From Funiculus sociatus GB2-C1 (GTDB lineage Bacteria > Cyanobacteriota > Cyanobacteriia > Cyanobacteriales > FACHB-T130), in contig NZ_JAMPKJ010000045.1 of NCBI RefSeq assembly GCF_039962115.1, forward strand, positions 1 to 50,082: a DNA stretch of 50,082 nt, given 5' to 3'. Shown piece after piece: positions 33,780-42,156 of the stretch. Positions within the stretch are counted from its first letter, which is position 1, and the number at the start of each line of letters is the position of its first letter. The notes under the pieces were generated by a model. It was not told where the DNA came from and did not search any database. It worked only from the letters and a program-made list of their open reading frames with translations. The translations under genes and the position numbers were made by a program.

Positions 33780-34148
33780 ATGACAAATTACCATACGATT
33801 CGGATACATCATCGCCAAAAGGGTACTTATCACGAGCTGCAAGTGCCGGAAGACCGTTATATTCTGAGCTTCGCGGAGCAGCAGGGCGTGGATTTACCTT
33901 TTTCTTGTCGCAATGGAGCTTGTACTACCTGCGCCGTGCGCGTGCTTTCTGGGGAAATCCATCAGCCAGAGGCTATGGGGCTTTCTCCGGAACTGCGCGA
34001 CAAGGGTTATGCTCTTTTGTGTGTAAGTTATCCTAGATCCGATCTGGAGGTGGAAACGCAGGATGAGGATGAAGTCTACGAACTCCAGTTTGGGCGCTAT
34101 TTTGCCAAGGGCAAAGTCCGCGTCGGCTTACCTCTGGATGAAGAATAG
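33780..34148 (+). CDS. [2Fe-2S] ferredoxin with C-terminal extension (FdC2 type)
   Basis: This 122-residue plant-type ferredoxin has cluster cysteines Cys43, Cys48, Cys51 (CRNGACTTC) and Cys81. After the usual domain end it carries a conserved extension, DEVYELQFGRYFAKGKVRVG, which marks the FdC2 group shared by cyanobacteria and chloroplasts. These are not the main photosynthetic ferredoxin; their partner enzymes are poorly known and FdC2 is linked to chlorophyll metabolism in plants. ATG 33780 has no strong ribosome binding site. The last 11 bp overlap the start of the nuclease gene, suggesting co-transcription. Confidence 0.92.
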   Translation: MTNYHTIRIHHRQKGTYHELQVPEDRYILSFAEQQGVDLPFSCRNGACTTCAVRVLSGEIHQPEAMGLSPELRDKGYALLCVSYPRSDLEVETQDEDEVYELQFGRYFAKGKVRVGLPLDEE

Positions 34149-34686
34149 AATCACGCAAAAGCTAAAAGAAAAAAAACTTTTCTTTTGCCTTTTACCTTTG
34201 CTTGCTTGCCTTATGTTAGCGGGTTGTCAAGCGAAAGAAACCCCGACAGGAGTAGCAGTTAAGGTGGAGCGGGTTATCAGCGGGCAAACCCTGGAGGTAG
34301 TGGACACCAGCAAGCCATCAGCGTTGATTGAGAGGGTGCGGTTGCTGGGAATTGAGGCACCGGATATGAAACAGCAGCCTTGGGGGACGGCGGCGCGAGA
34401 AAAGCTGAAGCAGCTGATTGGTGGGCAAATCGTTTTGTTAGAGTCGGAGGGATCAACCAAAGATCAGTTTGAGCGCACCTTGGCTTATGTATGGAAAGAT
34501 GGGATGTTGGTGAATGAGCAGCTGGTGGTAGAAGGGTATGTGTATGTACCGCGAAGTATTAACAACAAGTACGAGCAAAGGCTAACCAATGCCCAAGAAT
34601 TCGCCCGACTTATGGGAAAAGGCATTTGGAACCCGGAAAAACCCATGCGCTTGACCCCAACTGAGTTTCGTCGGCAAAATCGGTAA
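34138..34686 (+). CDS. Thermonuclease (SNase)-like lipoprotein
   Basis: The 182-residue protein starts with a basic stretch and a lipoprotein signal (LFFCLLPLLACLMLAGC, lipid-modified Cys30). The OB-fold nuclease domain shows VKVERVISGQTLEV, RVRLLGIEAPD, DQFERTLAYVW and YVYVPR. The Arg/Glu/Arg arrangement of staphylococcal nuclease is approximately present (RVRLLG and the Glu-Arg of DQFERTLAYV), so activity is plausible. I start it at ATG 34138, inside the end of the ferredoxin gene, because the frame upstream is antisense-like to nothing conserved and the signal sequence fits. The DNA of the signal region (34155-34188) is an A-rich/T-rich inverted repeat. It probably acts in the periplasm on DNA or RNA. 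Confidence 0.85.
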   Translation: MKNRITQKLKEKKLFFCLLPLLACLMLAGCQAKETPTGVAVKVERVISGQTLEVVDTSKPSALIERVRLLGIEAPDMKQQPWGTAAREKLKQLIGGQIVLLESEGSTKDQFERTLAYVWKDGMLVNEQLVVEGYVYVPRSINNKYEQRLTNAQEFARLMGKGIWNPEKPMRLTPTEFRRQNR

Positions 34687-34751
34687 TGGCTAATGGCTAA
34701 TTGTTCAACAGCCATTGGCCATTAGCTATTACCCATTAGCCATTAGCCAAA
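34682..34751. repeat. TAATGGC/GCCATTA heptamer-type repeat
   Basis: TAATGGCTAATGGCTAATTG is followed after a short loop by the inverse series GCCATTGGCCATTAGC and ATTAGCCATTAGCC. The run fills the gap between the nuclease and the inositol-phosphatase-family gene. A second copy lies at 38432-38492. Confidence 0.8.
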
Positions 34752-34762
34752 AAACCAAACAA

Positions 34763-35611
34763 ATGAGCAACCATACCCCTGACCAATTGCAAATTTTCTT
34801 AGATATTGCTACTGAGGCGGCGCTAGCTGGTGGTGCCGTATTGCAAGCCTACTGGGGCAATTTAGAAGCAGTTCAAGAAAAAGGACGACCAGGCGACTTG
34901 GTGACAGAAGCGGATAAAGCTGCTGAAAGGGCAATTTTGGCGGTGATTACTCGCCATTTTCCCGAACATCAAATCTTGGCAGAGGAATCTGGTCAACTGG
35001 GAGATACAACCAGTGAATATCTCTGGGCAATTGACCCGCTCGATGGTACAACAAATTATGCTCATCAGTATCCTTTTTTCTCTTCTTCCGTGGGATTACT
35101 AATTGACGGAATTCCCCAAGTTGGTGTTATTTACGATCCGTTTCATAATGAGTTGTTTCGCGCTGCTAAAGGGTTAGGATCAACTTGCAATCGTCGCCCT
35201 ATTCGAGTTTCCGAGACCGACCAGTTAAGCAAGAGCCTGCTTGTCAGTGGCTTTGCCTATGACCGACGGGAGACTATTGATAATAATTACGCTGAGTTTT
35301 GTCACTTGACTCATCTTACTCAGGGCGTAAGGCGTAGCGGTTCTGCATCCATCGATCTCGCTCATGTTGCTTGTGGACGGGTGGATGGTTACTGGGAGAG
35401 GGGTCTACAACCTTGGGATATAGCAGCGGGGATAGTAATTGTGGAGGAATCTGGTGGTAAATTGACCGCCTACGATGGTAGCCCGTTAGTTATTAGTTCT
35501 GGTCGAATTTTGGCAACAAATAGTTATATTCATTCCTCACTCAGTCAAGAACTTTCGCAAGTTACTCCCTTAAGTGGATGGGAAAGTGCGGGAAATCAAC
35601 TAACTCGGTAA
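34763..35611 (+). CDS. Inositol monophosphatase family protein
   Basis: This 282-residue Mg2+-dependent phosphatase has the metal-site motifs LVTEADKAAE (47-56), Glu74/Glu75 in ILAEESG, WAIDPLDGTTN (89-98, with Asp91 and Asp94) and the late WDIAAGIVIVEESGG. That is a complete active site for the IMPase/FBPase-like fold. Substrates in this family include myo-inositol phosphate, histidinol phosphate and PAP; a histidinol-phosphatase role is conceivable with hisZ 1.2 kb downstream but is inference. I chose ATG 34763; an open frame from 34715 is generated by repeat DNA and starts at TTG. Confidence 0.92.
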   Translation: MSNHTPDQLQIFLDIATEAALAGGAVLQAYWGNLEAVQEKGRPGDLVTEADKAAERAILAVITRHFPEHQILAEESGQLGDTTSEYLWAIDPLDGTTNYAHQYPFFSSSVGLLIDGIPQVGVIYDPFHNELFRAAKGLGSTCNRRPIRVSETDQLSKSLLVSGFAYDRRETIDNNYAEFCHLTHLTQGVRRSGSASIDLAHVACGRVDGYWERGLQPWDIAAGIVIVEESGGKLTAYDGSPLVISSGRILATNSYIHSSLSQELSQVTPLSGWESAGNQLTR

Positions 35612-35686
35612 GCAAAGTCACACATGGTTTAATAAAGGGAAGTAAACTAGAAGAATTATTTGGCTTTGATGGTGGGATAGCGGGCT

Positions 35687-36685
35687 ATGTCATTTCGCAT
35701 CGAACGTGGACTTTTTAAGTTAGATTTTATCGACCACCACGCAGTTTTAGGGGTGCCAGTGGATGCGGGGGTCAATGACATCCGCAAACGATATCTCAAA
35801 ATTGCTCGTAGCTTACATCCAGATAGTTGCAAAGCGGAAAAAGCAGCCGAAAAACAGTATGCAAGCCAACTGTTGTCAAAGTTGGTAAATCCTGCCTATG
35901 AACAACTTTCTGCTGAGCGCAGTCGGGCAGAATATGTTGTGATGCTAGGGCGTATGGGTAAGCGCTTGGCTGGAGAATCGGCTAATATCCAACCCCAAAG
36001 TGAAATTGCCCAGAAATTAGCTGCTGCTGGTGGGGATTTAGACCACAGCTACAAAACTGCACTGCAAAACTTGGCACAAAAGCAGTATGAATCGCTGGGT
36101 CAAGTCAAGGAAGCGATCGCGCAAATCAGCGAACTCAATATGGTCTATCTGAGGCGCAAAGAAAGCAAAGGTGAGGGTGTTAAAGCCGGGACGCAGCCAG
36201 CCAAAGCAGCAGTAAACTCGACGCCCACGACGAACACAGCAACGACTTCCACCCCTGGAAATGCTGGTGCTGCATCTGGGAAAGCAACCGGAACTGCAAC
36301 TGGAACTTCATTAGTAGATCCATTTTGCCGTCGCGCTGAAGACTTGATTAGTAAAAACCAGTTTGCTAAGGCAGAGATAGAATTGCGGGAAGCTCTAAAA
36401 ATGGAGCCAAATAATAGCCGCTGTCACAGCTTATTAGGGATGGTTTATTTAAAGCAAGATCCGCCGAAGGTGACAATGGCTAAAGTGCATATCACCCAAG
36501 CTTTGAAATTAAACCCCCAAGACCCGATGGCGCAAGAGGTCAAGCAAACATTAGAGAAGCTGACGCAAAAAACTGCGGGTAGCAAGGCAACGACACCACC
36601 CAAGCCATCAGCGGGTAAACCAGCTCCAGGCAAGCCAGAGGATAAATCAGGCGGCTTTTTTGGTATGTTTGGTAAGAAAAAGTAA
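35687..36685 (+). CDS. J-domain protein with TPR region
   Basis: The 332-residue protein has an N-terminal J-domain (about 14-75) with the HPD tripeptide at 44-46 (RSLHPDS), so it can stimulate DnaK ATPase. A helical linker (about 95-165) and a Thr/Ala/Gly-rich spacer (about 168-205) follow. TPR-like helices (about 210-290, KNQFAKAEIELREALKMEPNN) come next, and then a Lys/Pro/Gly tail ending FFGMFGKKK. The glycine/phenylalanine and zinc-finger regions of DnaJ are absent, so it is a type III J-protein. A tail with basic residues and Phe could associate with membranes; that is speculative. It is a single gene. Confidence 0.85.
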   Translation: MSFRIERGLFKLDFIDHHAVLGVPVDAGVNDIRKRYLKIARSLHPDSCKAEKAAEKQYASQLLSKLVNPAYEQLSAERSRAEYVVMLGRMGKRLAGESANIQPQSEIAQKLAAAGGDLDHSYKTALQNLAQKQYESLGQVKEAIAQISELNMVYLRRKESKGEGVKAGTQPAKAAVNSTPTTNTATTSTPGNAGAASGKATGTATGTSLVDPFCRRAEDLISKNQFAKAEIELREALKMEPNNSRCHSLLGMVYLKQDPPKVTMAKVHITQALKLNPQDPMAQEVKQTLEKLTQKTAGSKATTPPKPSAGKPAPGKPEDKSGGFFGMFGKKK

Positions 36686-36690
36686 ATTAG

Positions 36691-36811
36691 AGACTAGGAA
36701 TTGGGAATTGGGGATTAGGGATTAGGGATTGGGAAGCCTTGAATATTCTTCGCCTAGTAAAAAGTCTCCAGTCCCCAGTCCCCAGTTCCCAGTCCCCAGT
36801 CCCTATTCCCG
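36691..36811. repeat. Heptamer repeat element, intergenic copy
   Basis: The left part has G-rich units (GGGATTA-type, 36691-36736). After a 27-bp spacer, five or more CAGTCCC-type units follow (36764-36810). It lies between the J-protein gene and hisZ, ending 9 bp before the hisZ ATG. The layout matches the in-gene elements at 19285-19377 and 45951-46034. Confidence 0.85.
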
Positions 36812-36820
36812 AATTTAACA

Positions 36821-38029
36821 ATGGTTTATCAACCCCCATCAGGCGCGAGAGATTTACTGCCCCTCGATGTCGCACAAAAACGCTGGATTGAACATCGGTT
36901 GCAGCAGGTGTATCATCGGTGGGGCTATCACCGGATTATTACCTCAACTCTGGAACGGCTGGATACGTTGATGGCAGGTGGAGCTATCCAACGCTCGACG
37001 GTAATCCAGATACAGGATGCTGAGGAGGGAACTCTGGGACTGCGCCCAGAGTTGACGGCTTCTATTGCTCGTGCATCTGTGACGCGCATGGCTGGTGTCG
37101 CCTATCCGCAACGTCTTTACTACAACGCTAACGTGTTTCGGCGATCGCTTGGAGGAAATTACGGGCGCAGAGAGGAGTTTTACCAGGCGGGAGTAGAACT
37201 GTTGGGGTCTGGGGGCGTGTTGGCAGATGCAGAAGTGCTGCTGTTGCTGCGCGACTGCATGAATTGTCTGGGTTTGAGTCAGTGGCGCGTGGTATTGGGA
37301 GAAGCAGGTTTGACGCGATCGCTTCTTTCCCCATTTCCCGCCGAGCTGCAAGATAAAGTAAGACGCGCGATCGCTCATCTCGACCGCATCACCCTGGAAA
37401 CTCTGCCTCTGTCGCCAGAATTGCGCCAAAGAGCTTTATTTCTCTTTGAACTGCGCGGACACCCAGCTGAAGTGCTACAACGAGTTTCAACCCTTGATTT
37501 AGCTGCATCTGAGCGAAATATCGTTAATAATCTCAAGTCGCTCGTTGAACTGCTTGCTGACTCAAACTTTCCCCTAACTCTGGATCTCAGCTTGATCCAA
37601 ACCTTTGATTATTACACGGGCATTGTGTTTGAAATCACCAGCGACACAGACGCGCCAGCACGAATTTTGGGACAAGGCGGGCGTTACGACGAATTGCTAG
37701 GACTATATCATCCTCAGGGAAAAACTTTTCCCAGTATTGGGTTTGCGCTCAATATTGAAGATTTATACCAAGTTTTGCTTTCCCGCCCCGGAATGCCCCG
37801 CCAAACGCCTGCAAATGATTGGTTGGTCGTCCCTGAGACACCAAAAGCATACATGGCAGCTTTCGCCTATGCCCAAACTCTCAGAGATTCTACTCATCTG
37901 GTGCGGGTGGAGATGGAATTAGGAGAGCGAACTAAGGAAGATGTGCGAGAATATGCCCGTAGCCGTCGCATAAGTCACATTGCGTGGGTAAAAGCTCAGG
38001 GTGCTGCTGAAATTGAAGCGGTAAAGTAG
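36821..38029 (+). CDS. hisZ: ATP phosphoribosyltransferase regulatory subunit HisZ
   Basis: The 402-residue protein is a histidyl-tRNA-synthetase paralogue lacking synthetase activity; it complexes with the short HisG to run the first, feedback-controlled step of histidine synthesis. Visible features are the N-terminal PPSGARDLLPLDVAQKRWIE, GLRPELTASIARA (motif 2 equivalent), RREEFYQAGVELLG and the class II core TFDYYTGIVFEI with GQGGRYDELLG. The C-terminal anticodon-binding domain of true HisRS is replaced by a short divergent segment (about 320-400). hisG is not in the window. The start lies 9 bp after a heptamer repeat and has no evident ribosome binding site. Confidence 0.92.
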   Translation: MVYQPPSGARDLLPLDVAQKRWIEHRLQQVYHRWGYHRIITSTLERLDTLMAGGAIQRSTVIQIQDAEEGTLGLRPELTASIARASVTRMAGVAYPQRLYYNANVFRRSLGGNYGRREEFYQAGVELLGSGGVLADAEVLLLLRDCMNCLGLSQWRVVLGEAGLTRSLLSPFPAELQDKVRRAIAHLDRITLETLPLSPELRQRALFLFELRGHPAEVLQRVSTLDLAASERNIVNNLKSLVELLADSNFPLTLDLSLIQTFDYYTGIVFEITSDTDAPARILGQGGRYDELLGLYHPQGKTFPSIGFALNIEDLYQVLLSRPGMPRQTPANDWLVVPETPKAYMAAFAYAQTLRDSTHLVRVEMELGERTKEDVREYARSRRISHIAWVKAQGAAEIEAVK

Positions 38030-38046
38030 CTTTTAAACGCTCTAGT

Positions 38047-38126
38047 ACGCAAAGGTTAGCTCAGAGGTAGCACTGTCGCGCCGCTTCGCTAACGTAGAAA
38101 GTTTTCTCTTTTGCTAACCTTTGCGT
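38047..38126 (+). terminator. Long-stem hairpin downstream of hisZ
   Basis: ACGCAAAGGTTAGC (38047-38060) and its exact complement (38113-38126) are followed by TTTT. The 52-nt loop contains a CGCGCCGCTTCGC stretch. It could terminate hisZ or be a small mobile-repeat remnant. Confidence 0.5.
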
Positions 38127-38202
38127 TTTAAAAAGCTATTTTGATTAGAGGACTTTGGTAGGCTATAGACAGCAGTCTGTCCATCCTAAGAAAGAGAACA
38201 CC

Positions 38203-38427
38203 GTGCCGCATACTATTGTTACTAATATCTGTGAAGGCGTTGCTGATTGTGTCGATGCCTGTCCAGTCGCCTGTATTCACGAAGGCCCCAGTAAGAATAC
38301 TAAGGGTACTGACTGGTATTGGATTGATTTTGCCACTTGCATTGACTGCGGTATTTGCCTACAGGTATGCCCAGTAGAAGGAGCAATTGTTCCAGAAGAA
38401 CGCCCTGATTTGCAAAAAACACCGTAA
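38203..38427 (+). CDS. Bacterial-type ferredoxin with two cluster motifs
   Basis: This 74-residue electron carrier has eight cysteines in two groups: Cys10, Cys16, Cys20, Cys24 (CEGVADCVDACPVAC) and Cys46, Cys49, Cys52, Cys56 (CIDCGICLQVC). The second group is a standard 4Fe-4S site. The first has irregular spacing like seven-iron ferredoxins, so it may bind 3Fe-4S or 4Fe-4S. I chose the GTG at 38203 because the family begins PHTIVTNICEG; the open frame extends 16 codons further up but is not conserved. A weak AAAGAG lies just upstream. A TAATGGC repeat follows, then the ABC ATPase gene. Confidence 0.9.
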   Translation: MPHTIVTNICEGVADCVDACPVACIHEGPSKNTKGTDWYWIDFATCIDCGICLQVCPVEGAIVPEERPDLQKTP

Positions 38428-38431
38428 TATT

Positions 38432-38492
38432 GCTAATGGCTAATTGCTAATTATTTTAAAGCCATTAGCCACTAGCCATCCTGACCTTAGCC
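38432..38492. repeat. TAATGGC/GCCATTA repeat, second copy
   Basis: GCTAATGGCTAATTGCTAAT, a short spacer, then GCCATTAGCCACTAGCC, filling the gap between the ferredoxin and the ABC ATPase. It is the same family as 34682-34751. Confidence 0.75.
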
Positions 38493-38501
38493 AATCTTCC
38501 A

Positions 38502-39230
38502 ATGATTAATGAACCTTTATTAGAAGTTGAAAATGTCCACGCTGGATATGTCAAAGATTTAGATATCCTGCAAGGTATAAATTTTAAGATTTATCCTGGT
38601 GAATTGGTTGCCGTAATTGGCCCTAATGGTGCTGGAAAATCAACTCTGGCAAAAACTATCTTTGGGCTATTAACTCCCCATAAAGGGAAAATTACTTTTA
38701 ATCACGAGAATATTGCTGGCTTAAGGTCGGATCAAATTGTTCAGCGGGGGATGTGCTATGTGCCTCAAATTGCTAATGTTTTCTCCTCGCTGACGGTGGA
38801 AGAAAATCTAGAGATGGGTGCGTTTATTCGTAATGTCCCTTTGCCACCTCTGAAAGATAAAATATTTTCTATGTTTCCCGTACTAGCTAATCGTCGTCGT
38901 CAGCGTGCGGGAACTCTCTCTGGAGGAGAAAGGCAGATGTTGGCGATGGGAAAGGCTTTGATGTTAGATCCCAGTTTGTTGCTTTTGGATGAGCCTTCCG
39001 CCGCTTTGTCTCCCCTACTCGTAAACAATGTTTTTGAGCAGATTCAACTTATCAATCAAACAGGTAAAGCAATTGTGTTGGTAGAGCAGAATGCCCGAAA
39101 AGCTCTGGCGATGGCACACCGGGGTTATGTGTTGGATACTGGACGCGATCGCTTCTCAGGCCCCGGTACAGAATTATTAAATGACCCAAAGGTGGGAGAA
39201 CTTTATCTAGGTGCGGGTAAAGCTCATTAA
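38502..39230 (+). CDS. ABC transporter ATP-binding protein, LivF type
   Basis: This 242-residue ATPase is of the branched-chain amino acid (HAAT/LivF) subfamily: Walker A GPNGAGKST (40-48), Q-loop CYVPQIANVF, signature LSGGERQ (139-145), Walker B LLLLDEP (about 159-165) and the H-loop replaced by VEQN, which is typical of LivF. It is an orphan: no permease, binding protein or LivG partner is adjacent, so it must work with subunits encoded elsewhere. Amide, amino acid or urea import is the family role; the substrate here is unknown. Confidence 0.88.
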   Translation: MINEPLLEVENVHAGYVKDLDILQGINFKIYPGELVAVIGPNGAGKSTLAKTIFGLLTPHKGKITFNHENIAGLRSDQIVQRGMCYVPQIANVFSSLTVEENLEMGAFIRNVPLPPLKDKIFSMFPVLANRRRQRAGTLSGGERQMLAMGKALMLDPSLLLLDEPSAALSPLLVNNVFEQIQLINQTGKAIVLVEQNARKALAMAHRGYVLDTGRDRFSGPGTELLNDPKVGELYLGAGKAH

Positions 39231-39665
39231 ATTACGTCTATTCCACTCTGGGCTATACAAACATAGTTCGCTTTGACGGATTTTTGGGCGATATTTTTTT
39301 TGTATTAAAGCCTATACAAATTTTGCTTTGCAAGGTATATTTATACAATGGGAATCCGTGCGCTCATATATACTAATTAGATTAGCAAATACACAACTTT
39401 GTTATCTAAGTTTAGCCAAATCTATTGCTTGTCACCTTTTTCGCAGACAAAAGTCCTAAAAATCTTTTTTCCTAGTATAGATGCGACCATTGTTGACAGA
39501 ATTACAACCACATTCTGAATAAGTCGCCACAAAATCAAAAAATTTATCTTGGTTGTCTATCACTACATATTTCTAAAGGCGGAGTTACGCATTTCTAATC
39601 TGTATACTTAGGATTAGAAATGCGTAACTCCGCCTTTAGACATTCTGGTTTCTATATTCTACTTA
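39231..39665. other. Intergenic region with a long hairpin
   Basis: This 435-bp gap lies between the ABC ATPase and tRNA-Ala. It is AT-rich, with no gene over about 12 codons. The one clear structure is the 29-bp-arm hairpin at 39572-39640. Confidence 0.5.
39572..39640. repeat. Long hairpin with 29-bp exact arms
   Basis: Arms 39572-39600 and 39612-39640 are exact complements over 29 bp (starting TCTAAAGGCGGAGTTACGC) with an 11-nt loop. It lies 26 bp past the 3' end of tRNA-Ala. The long perfect stem is more typical of a miniature repeat than of a simple terminator. Confidence 0.85.
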
Positions 39666-39738
39666 TGGAGCTAAGCGGATTCGAACCGCTGACCCCCTCA
39701 ATGCCATTGAGGTGCTCTACCAACTGAGCTATAACCCC
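39666..39738 (-). tRNA. tRNA-Ala (anticodon GGC)
   Basis: 73 nt: acceptor stem GGGGTTA/TAGCTCC, D arm AGCTCAGTTGGTAGAGCA, anticodon stem CCTCA/TGAGG with loop ATGGCAT (anticodon GGC), and T arm GCGGTTCGAATCCGC. The discriminator is A and CCA is not encoded. Confidence 0.96.
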
Positions 39739-39801
39739 GTGCGGTGCTTTATTATTATGCCTCAAATTTTGGTAACTCGTCAAGTTGTTTCCGAAAGACT
39801 T

Positions 39802-40014
39802 TTAATAAAATGAGCAGGGGTGCTGAGCAATATTGTTGATATACCCCATGTAGCTATTCATCAAAAAATATACGACTAACATAGCAGCAGCCGACAACGC
39901 CACCAAAGTTCCAGCCAGCATGAGAGAAAATTCCTGTTGGTCGAAGGCTTCCTGCATCAGGTGCAGCGACCATGCCACTAACGCAACATCAAAAATTAAA
40001 ATACCTATCAACAT
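39802..40014 (-). CDS. Small two-helix membrane protein, function unknown
   Basis: This 70-residue product has hydrophobic segments at about 2-19 and 32-52 separated by a polar EAFDQQEF turn, and ends with a polar tail containing one Cys. I do not recognise it. ATG 40014 has no clear ribosome binding site. It lies between tRNA-Ala and hisF on the same strand; a read-through unit is possible. Coding status rests on length, membrane pattern and lack of overlap. Confidence 0.5.
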   Translation of the reverse strand: MLIGILIFDVALVAWSLHLMQEAFDQQEFSLMLAGTLVALSAAAMLVVYFLMNSYMGYINNIAQHPCSFY

Positions 40015-40119
40015 TTTTTAAGTTTCGTAACACTTCATTTATTCTAATATATACAAATGAACAGATTGATGCTACAAATCGATCGCTTCCTCTCCCTGAA
40101 GACAGAGTTTGCACTGCTA

Positions 40120-40887
40120 TTACATACGCACTGGTACTTGATTCTCTGCTAAATAAGTTTTAATTTCTGATACAGTGAGTTCTCCGTAGTGTAACAGGGA
40201 AGCAAGAAGAGCAGCTTCCGCTTGACCTTCGGTTACGGCATCATAAATGTGGCTGCAATTTCCCGCCCCGCCGGAGGCAATAACTGGAATCTGCACTTGC
40301 TTGGCAATAGTGCGCGTCAAGTCCAAGTCATATCCAGCCTTGGTTCCATCAGCATCCATACTGGTGACAAGTAGTTCACCTGCGCCGCGTTGCTCGACTT
40401 CCTTGGCCCAAGCGATCGCATCTATTCCAGTATTTTCTCGCCCACCGCGCACGTAAACATCCCAACCAGGATTAACTGGGTCTTGCCGCCGCCGTGCATC
40501 AATTGCTACAACAATACACTGATTACCAAAGCGATCGCTTGCCCGGTTGATAAATTCTGGCTCTCGTACCGCCGCCGAATTTATGCTGACTTTATCCGCT
40601 CCCGCCCTTAACAATTGTTTAATAGTCTCTAAGGATTGAATTCCCCCACCTACCGTTAGGGGGATAAACACTTGCTCAGCGGTGCGGTATACGACATCAA
40701 AAATAATGTCCCGTTCTTCGTGAGAAGCCGTAATGTCCAGAAACACCAACTCATCCGCACCCGCATCGTTATAAGCTTGTGCCAGTTCCACCGGATCGCC
40801 TGCATCTTGGAGGTTGACAAAATTAACACCTTTGACAACTCGCCCCGCTTTCACATCTAAGCAAGGCAGTATTCTTTTTGCCAGCAT
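40120..40887 (-). CDS. hisF: Imidazole glycerol phosphate synthase subunit HisF
   Basis: This 255-residue (beta/alpha)8-barrel cyclase subunit uses ammonia from HisH to make imidazole glycerol phosphate and AICAR, linking histidine and purine synthesis. The catalytic aspartates are Asp11 ([13 protein letters not shown]) and Asp130 (VVAIDARR). Phosphate-binding loops LTVGGGI and ASGGAG are intact. The length is normal. It is transcribed divergently from ruvB; hisH is not nearby. Start ATG 40887. Confidence 0.97.
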   Translation of the reverse strand: MLAKRILPCLDVKAGRVVKGVNFVNLQDAGDPVELAQAYNDAGADELVFLDITASHEERDIIFDVVYRTAEQVFIPLTVGGGIQSLETIKQLLRAGADKVSINSAAVREPEFINRASDRFGNQCIVVAIDARRRQDPVNPGWDVYVRGGRENTGIDAIAWAKEVEQRGAGELLVTSMDADGTKAGYDLDLTRTIAKQVQIPVIASGGAGNCSHIYDAVTEGQAEAALLASLLHYGELTVSEIKTYLAENQVPVRM

Positions 40888-40986
40888 GACAATCCCCTAC
40901 AGAATGTAATCATAATGAGAGCCTATCTAATGTAAACCTTTTGTGTCTTCCTACTTAAGTGGTTTTTTTACAACAAATTTTTAATC

Positions 40987-42075
40987 ATGGCGATAATTTC
41001 TTCTAAACAACAGTCTCAAGAACCCGAAAAGCAACCTAAACGCTCTCGCGAGTCATCTGGTAGCTATAAATCTCCGAAAGAACCGCCAGAAGAGATTTTG
41101 CAGCCAGAAGCGATGCTAGACGAAACCGAGAAGCAGGAAGAAGGACTACGACCAGGGCGACTAGCAGATTATATCGGACAAAAAGACCTCAAGGCAGTTC
41201 TAGAGATTGCCATCGAAGCGGCGAAAGGTAGAGGTGAGACGATGGATCACTTACTGCTGTATGGCCCGCCAGGTTTGGGGAAAACAACGATGTCGCTGAT
41301 TTTGGCGACCGAGATGGGCAGTAGTTGTAAAATTACCTCAGCACCAGCTTTGGAGCGTCCCCGCGATATTGTGGGGATACTAATGAGTCTGAAGCCGGGA
41401 GATATTATATTTATTGACGAAATCCATCGATTGAGCCGGATGACAGAGGAATTGCTTTATCCGGCGATGGAGGACTTCCGGTTAGATATTACGATTGGTA
41501 AGGGTCAAACTGCTAAAACTCGCAGTTTACCGCTACCGCCATTTACTCTGGTGGGAGCAACAACGCGGGTGGGATCGCTATCTTCGCCGTTGCGCGATCG
41601 CTTTGGGTTAATCCAACGGTTACGCTTTTATGAGTTGGATGAACTGATCTTAATTGTGCAGCGGACTGCCGAACTTCTGCAAGCTCCCGTTACGCCTGAT
41701 GGTGCTGAAGAAATTGCTCGTCGCAGCCGTGGAACTCCCCGAATTGCCAATCGCCTTCTTAAACGGGTGCGAGATTTTGCTCAGGTAAAGAAGCTTGGAG
41801 AAATTACGCAACCTGTTGCGGTGGAAGCTTTGGAAGTCTTCGGTGTAGATCCGATGGGTTTGGATTGGGCGGATCGTTTGATGCTGGGGGTAATGATAGA
41901 ACAGTTTAATGGGGGGCCAGTCGGTTTGGAAGCGATCGCTGCCGCAACTGGCGAAGATTCCCAAACAATTGAAGATGTTTATGAGCCATATTTGTTGCAA
42001 ATTGGTTATTTGCACCGAACGCCTCGCGGTCGCGTTGCTACGCCAAATGCTCGCAAGCATTTAGGGTATGAGTAG
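40987..42075 (+). CDS. ruvB: Holliday junction branch migration ATPase RuvB
   Basis: This 362-residue AAA+ motor drives RuvA-bound Holliday junctions. After a charged N-terminal extension (1 to about 50) come [13 protein letters not shown], Walker A GPPGLGKT (93-100), Walker [12 protein letters not shown], sensor 1 [20 protein letters not shown] and the winged-helix [16 protein letters not shown]. The ending [15 protein letters not shown] is conserved. The N-terminal tail is longer than in Escherichia coli RuvB, as is usual in cyanobacteria. ruvA and ruvC are not adjacent. Confidence 0.97.
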   Translation: MAIISSKQQSQEPEKQPKRSRESSGSYKSPKEPPEEILQPEAMLDETEKQEEGLRPGRLADYIGQKDLKAVLEIAIEAAKGRGETMDHLLLYGPPGLGKTTMSLILATEMGSSCKITSAPALERPRDIVGILMSLKPGDIIFIDEIHRLSRMTEELLYPAMEDFRLDITIGKGQTAKTRSLPLPPFTLVGATTRVGSLSSPLRDRFGLIQRLRFYELDELILIVQRTAELLQAPVTPDGAEEIARRSRGTPRIANRLLKRVRDFAQVKKLGEITQPVAVEALEVFGVDPMGLDWADRLMLGVMIEQFNGGPVGLEAIAAATGEDSQTIEDVYEPYLLQIGYLHRTPRGRVATPNARKHLGYE

Positions 42076-42156
42076 TCCTTAGCAATGGACAATGGTATTT
42101 AAGAGATTGGGGAGGCTCTGCCTCGCTTCAAGGAGATTTAAAAGGGAAAATAATTT

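Noticed and set aside
36687-36875. Minus-strand open frame of 62 codons
   Set aside because: It is made entirely of heptamer repeat DNA and overlaps the start of hisZ.
38047-38126. tRNA-like sequence (GGTTAGCTCAGAGGTAGCAC resembles a D arm)
   Set aside because: There is no T arm, no anticodon stem-loop and the D stem is not complementary; the segment is part of a hairpin repeat downstream of hisZ.
38155-38202. 16-codon upstream extension of the bacterial-type ferredoxin
   Set aside because: The family begins at PHTIVTN; the GTG at 38203 fits and the extension is not conserved as far as I can recall.
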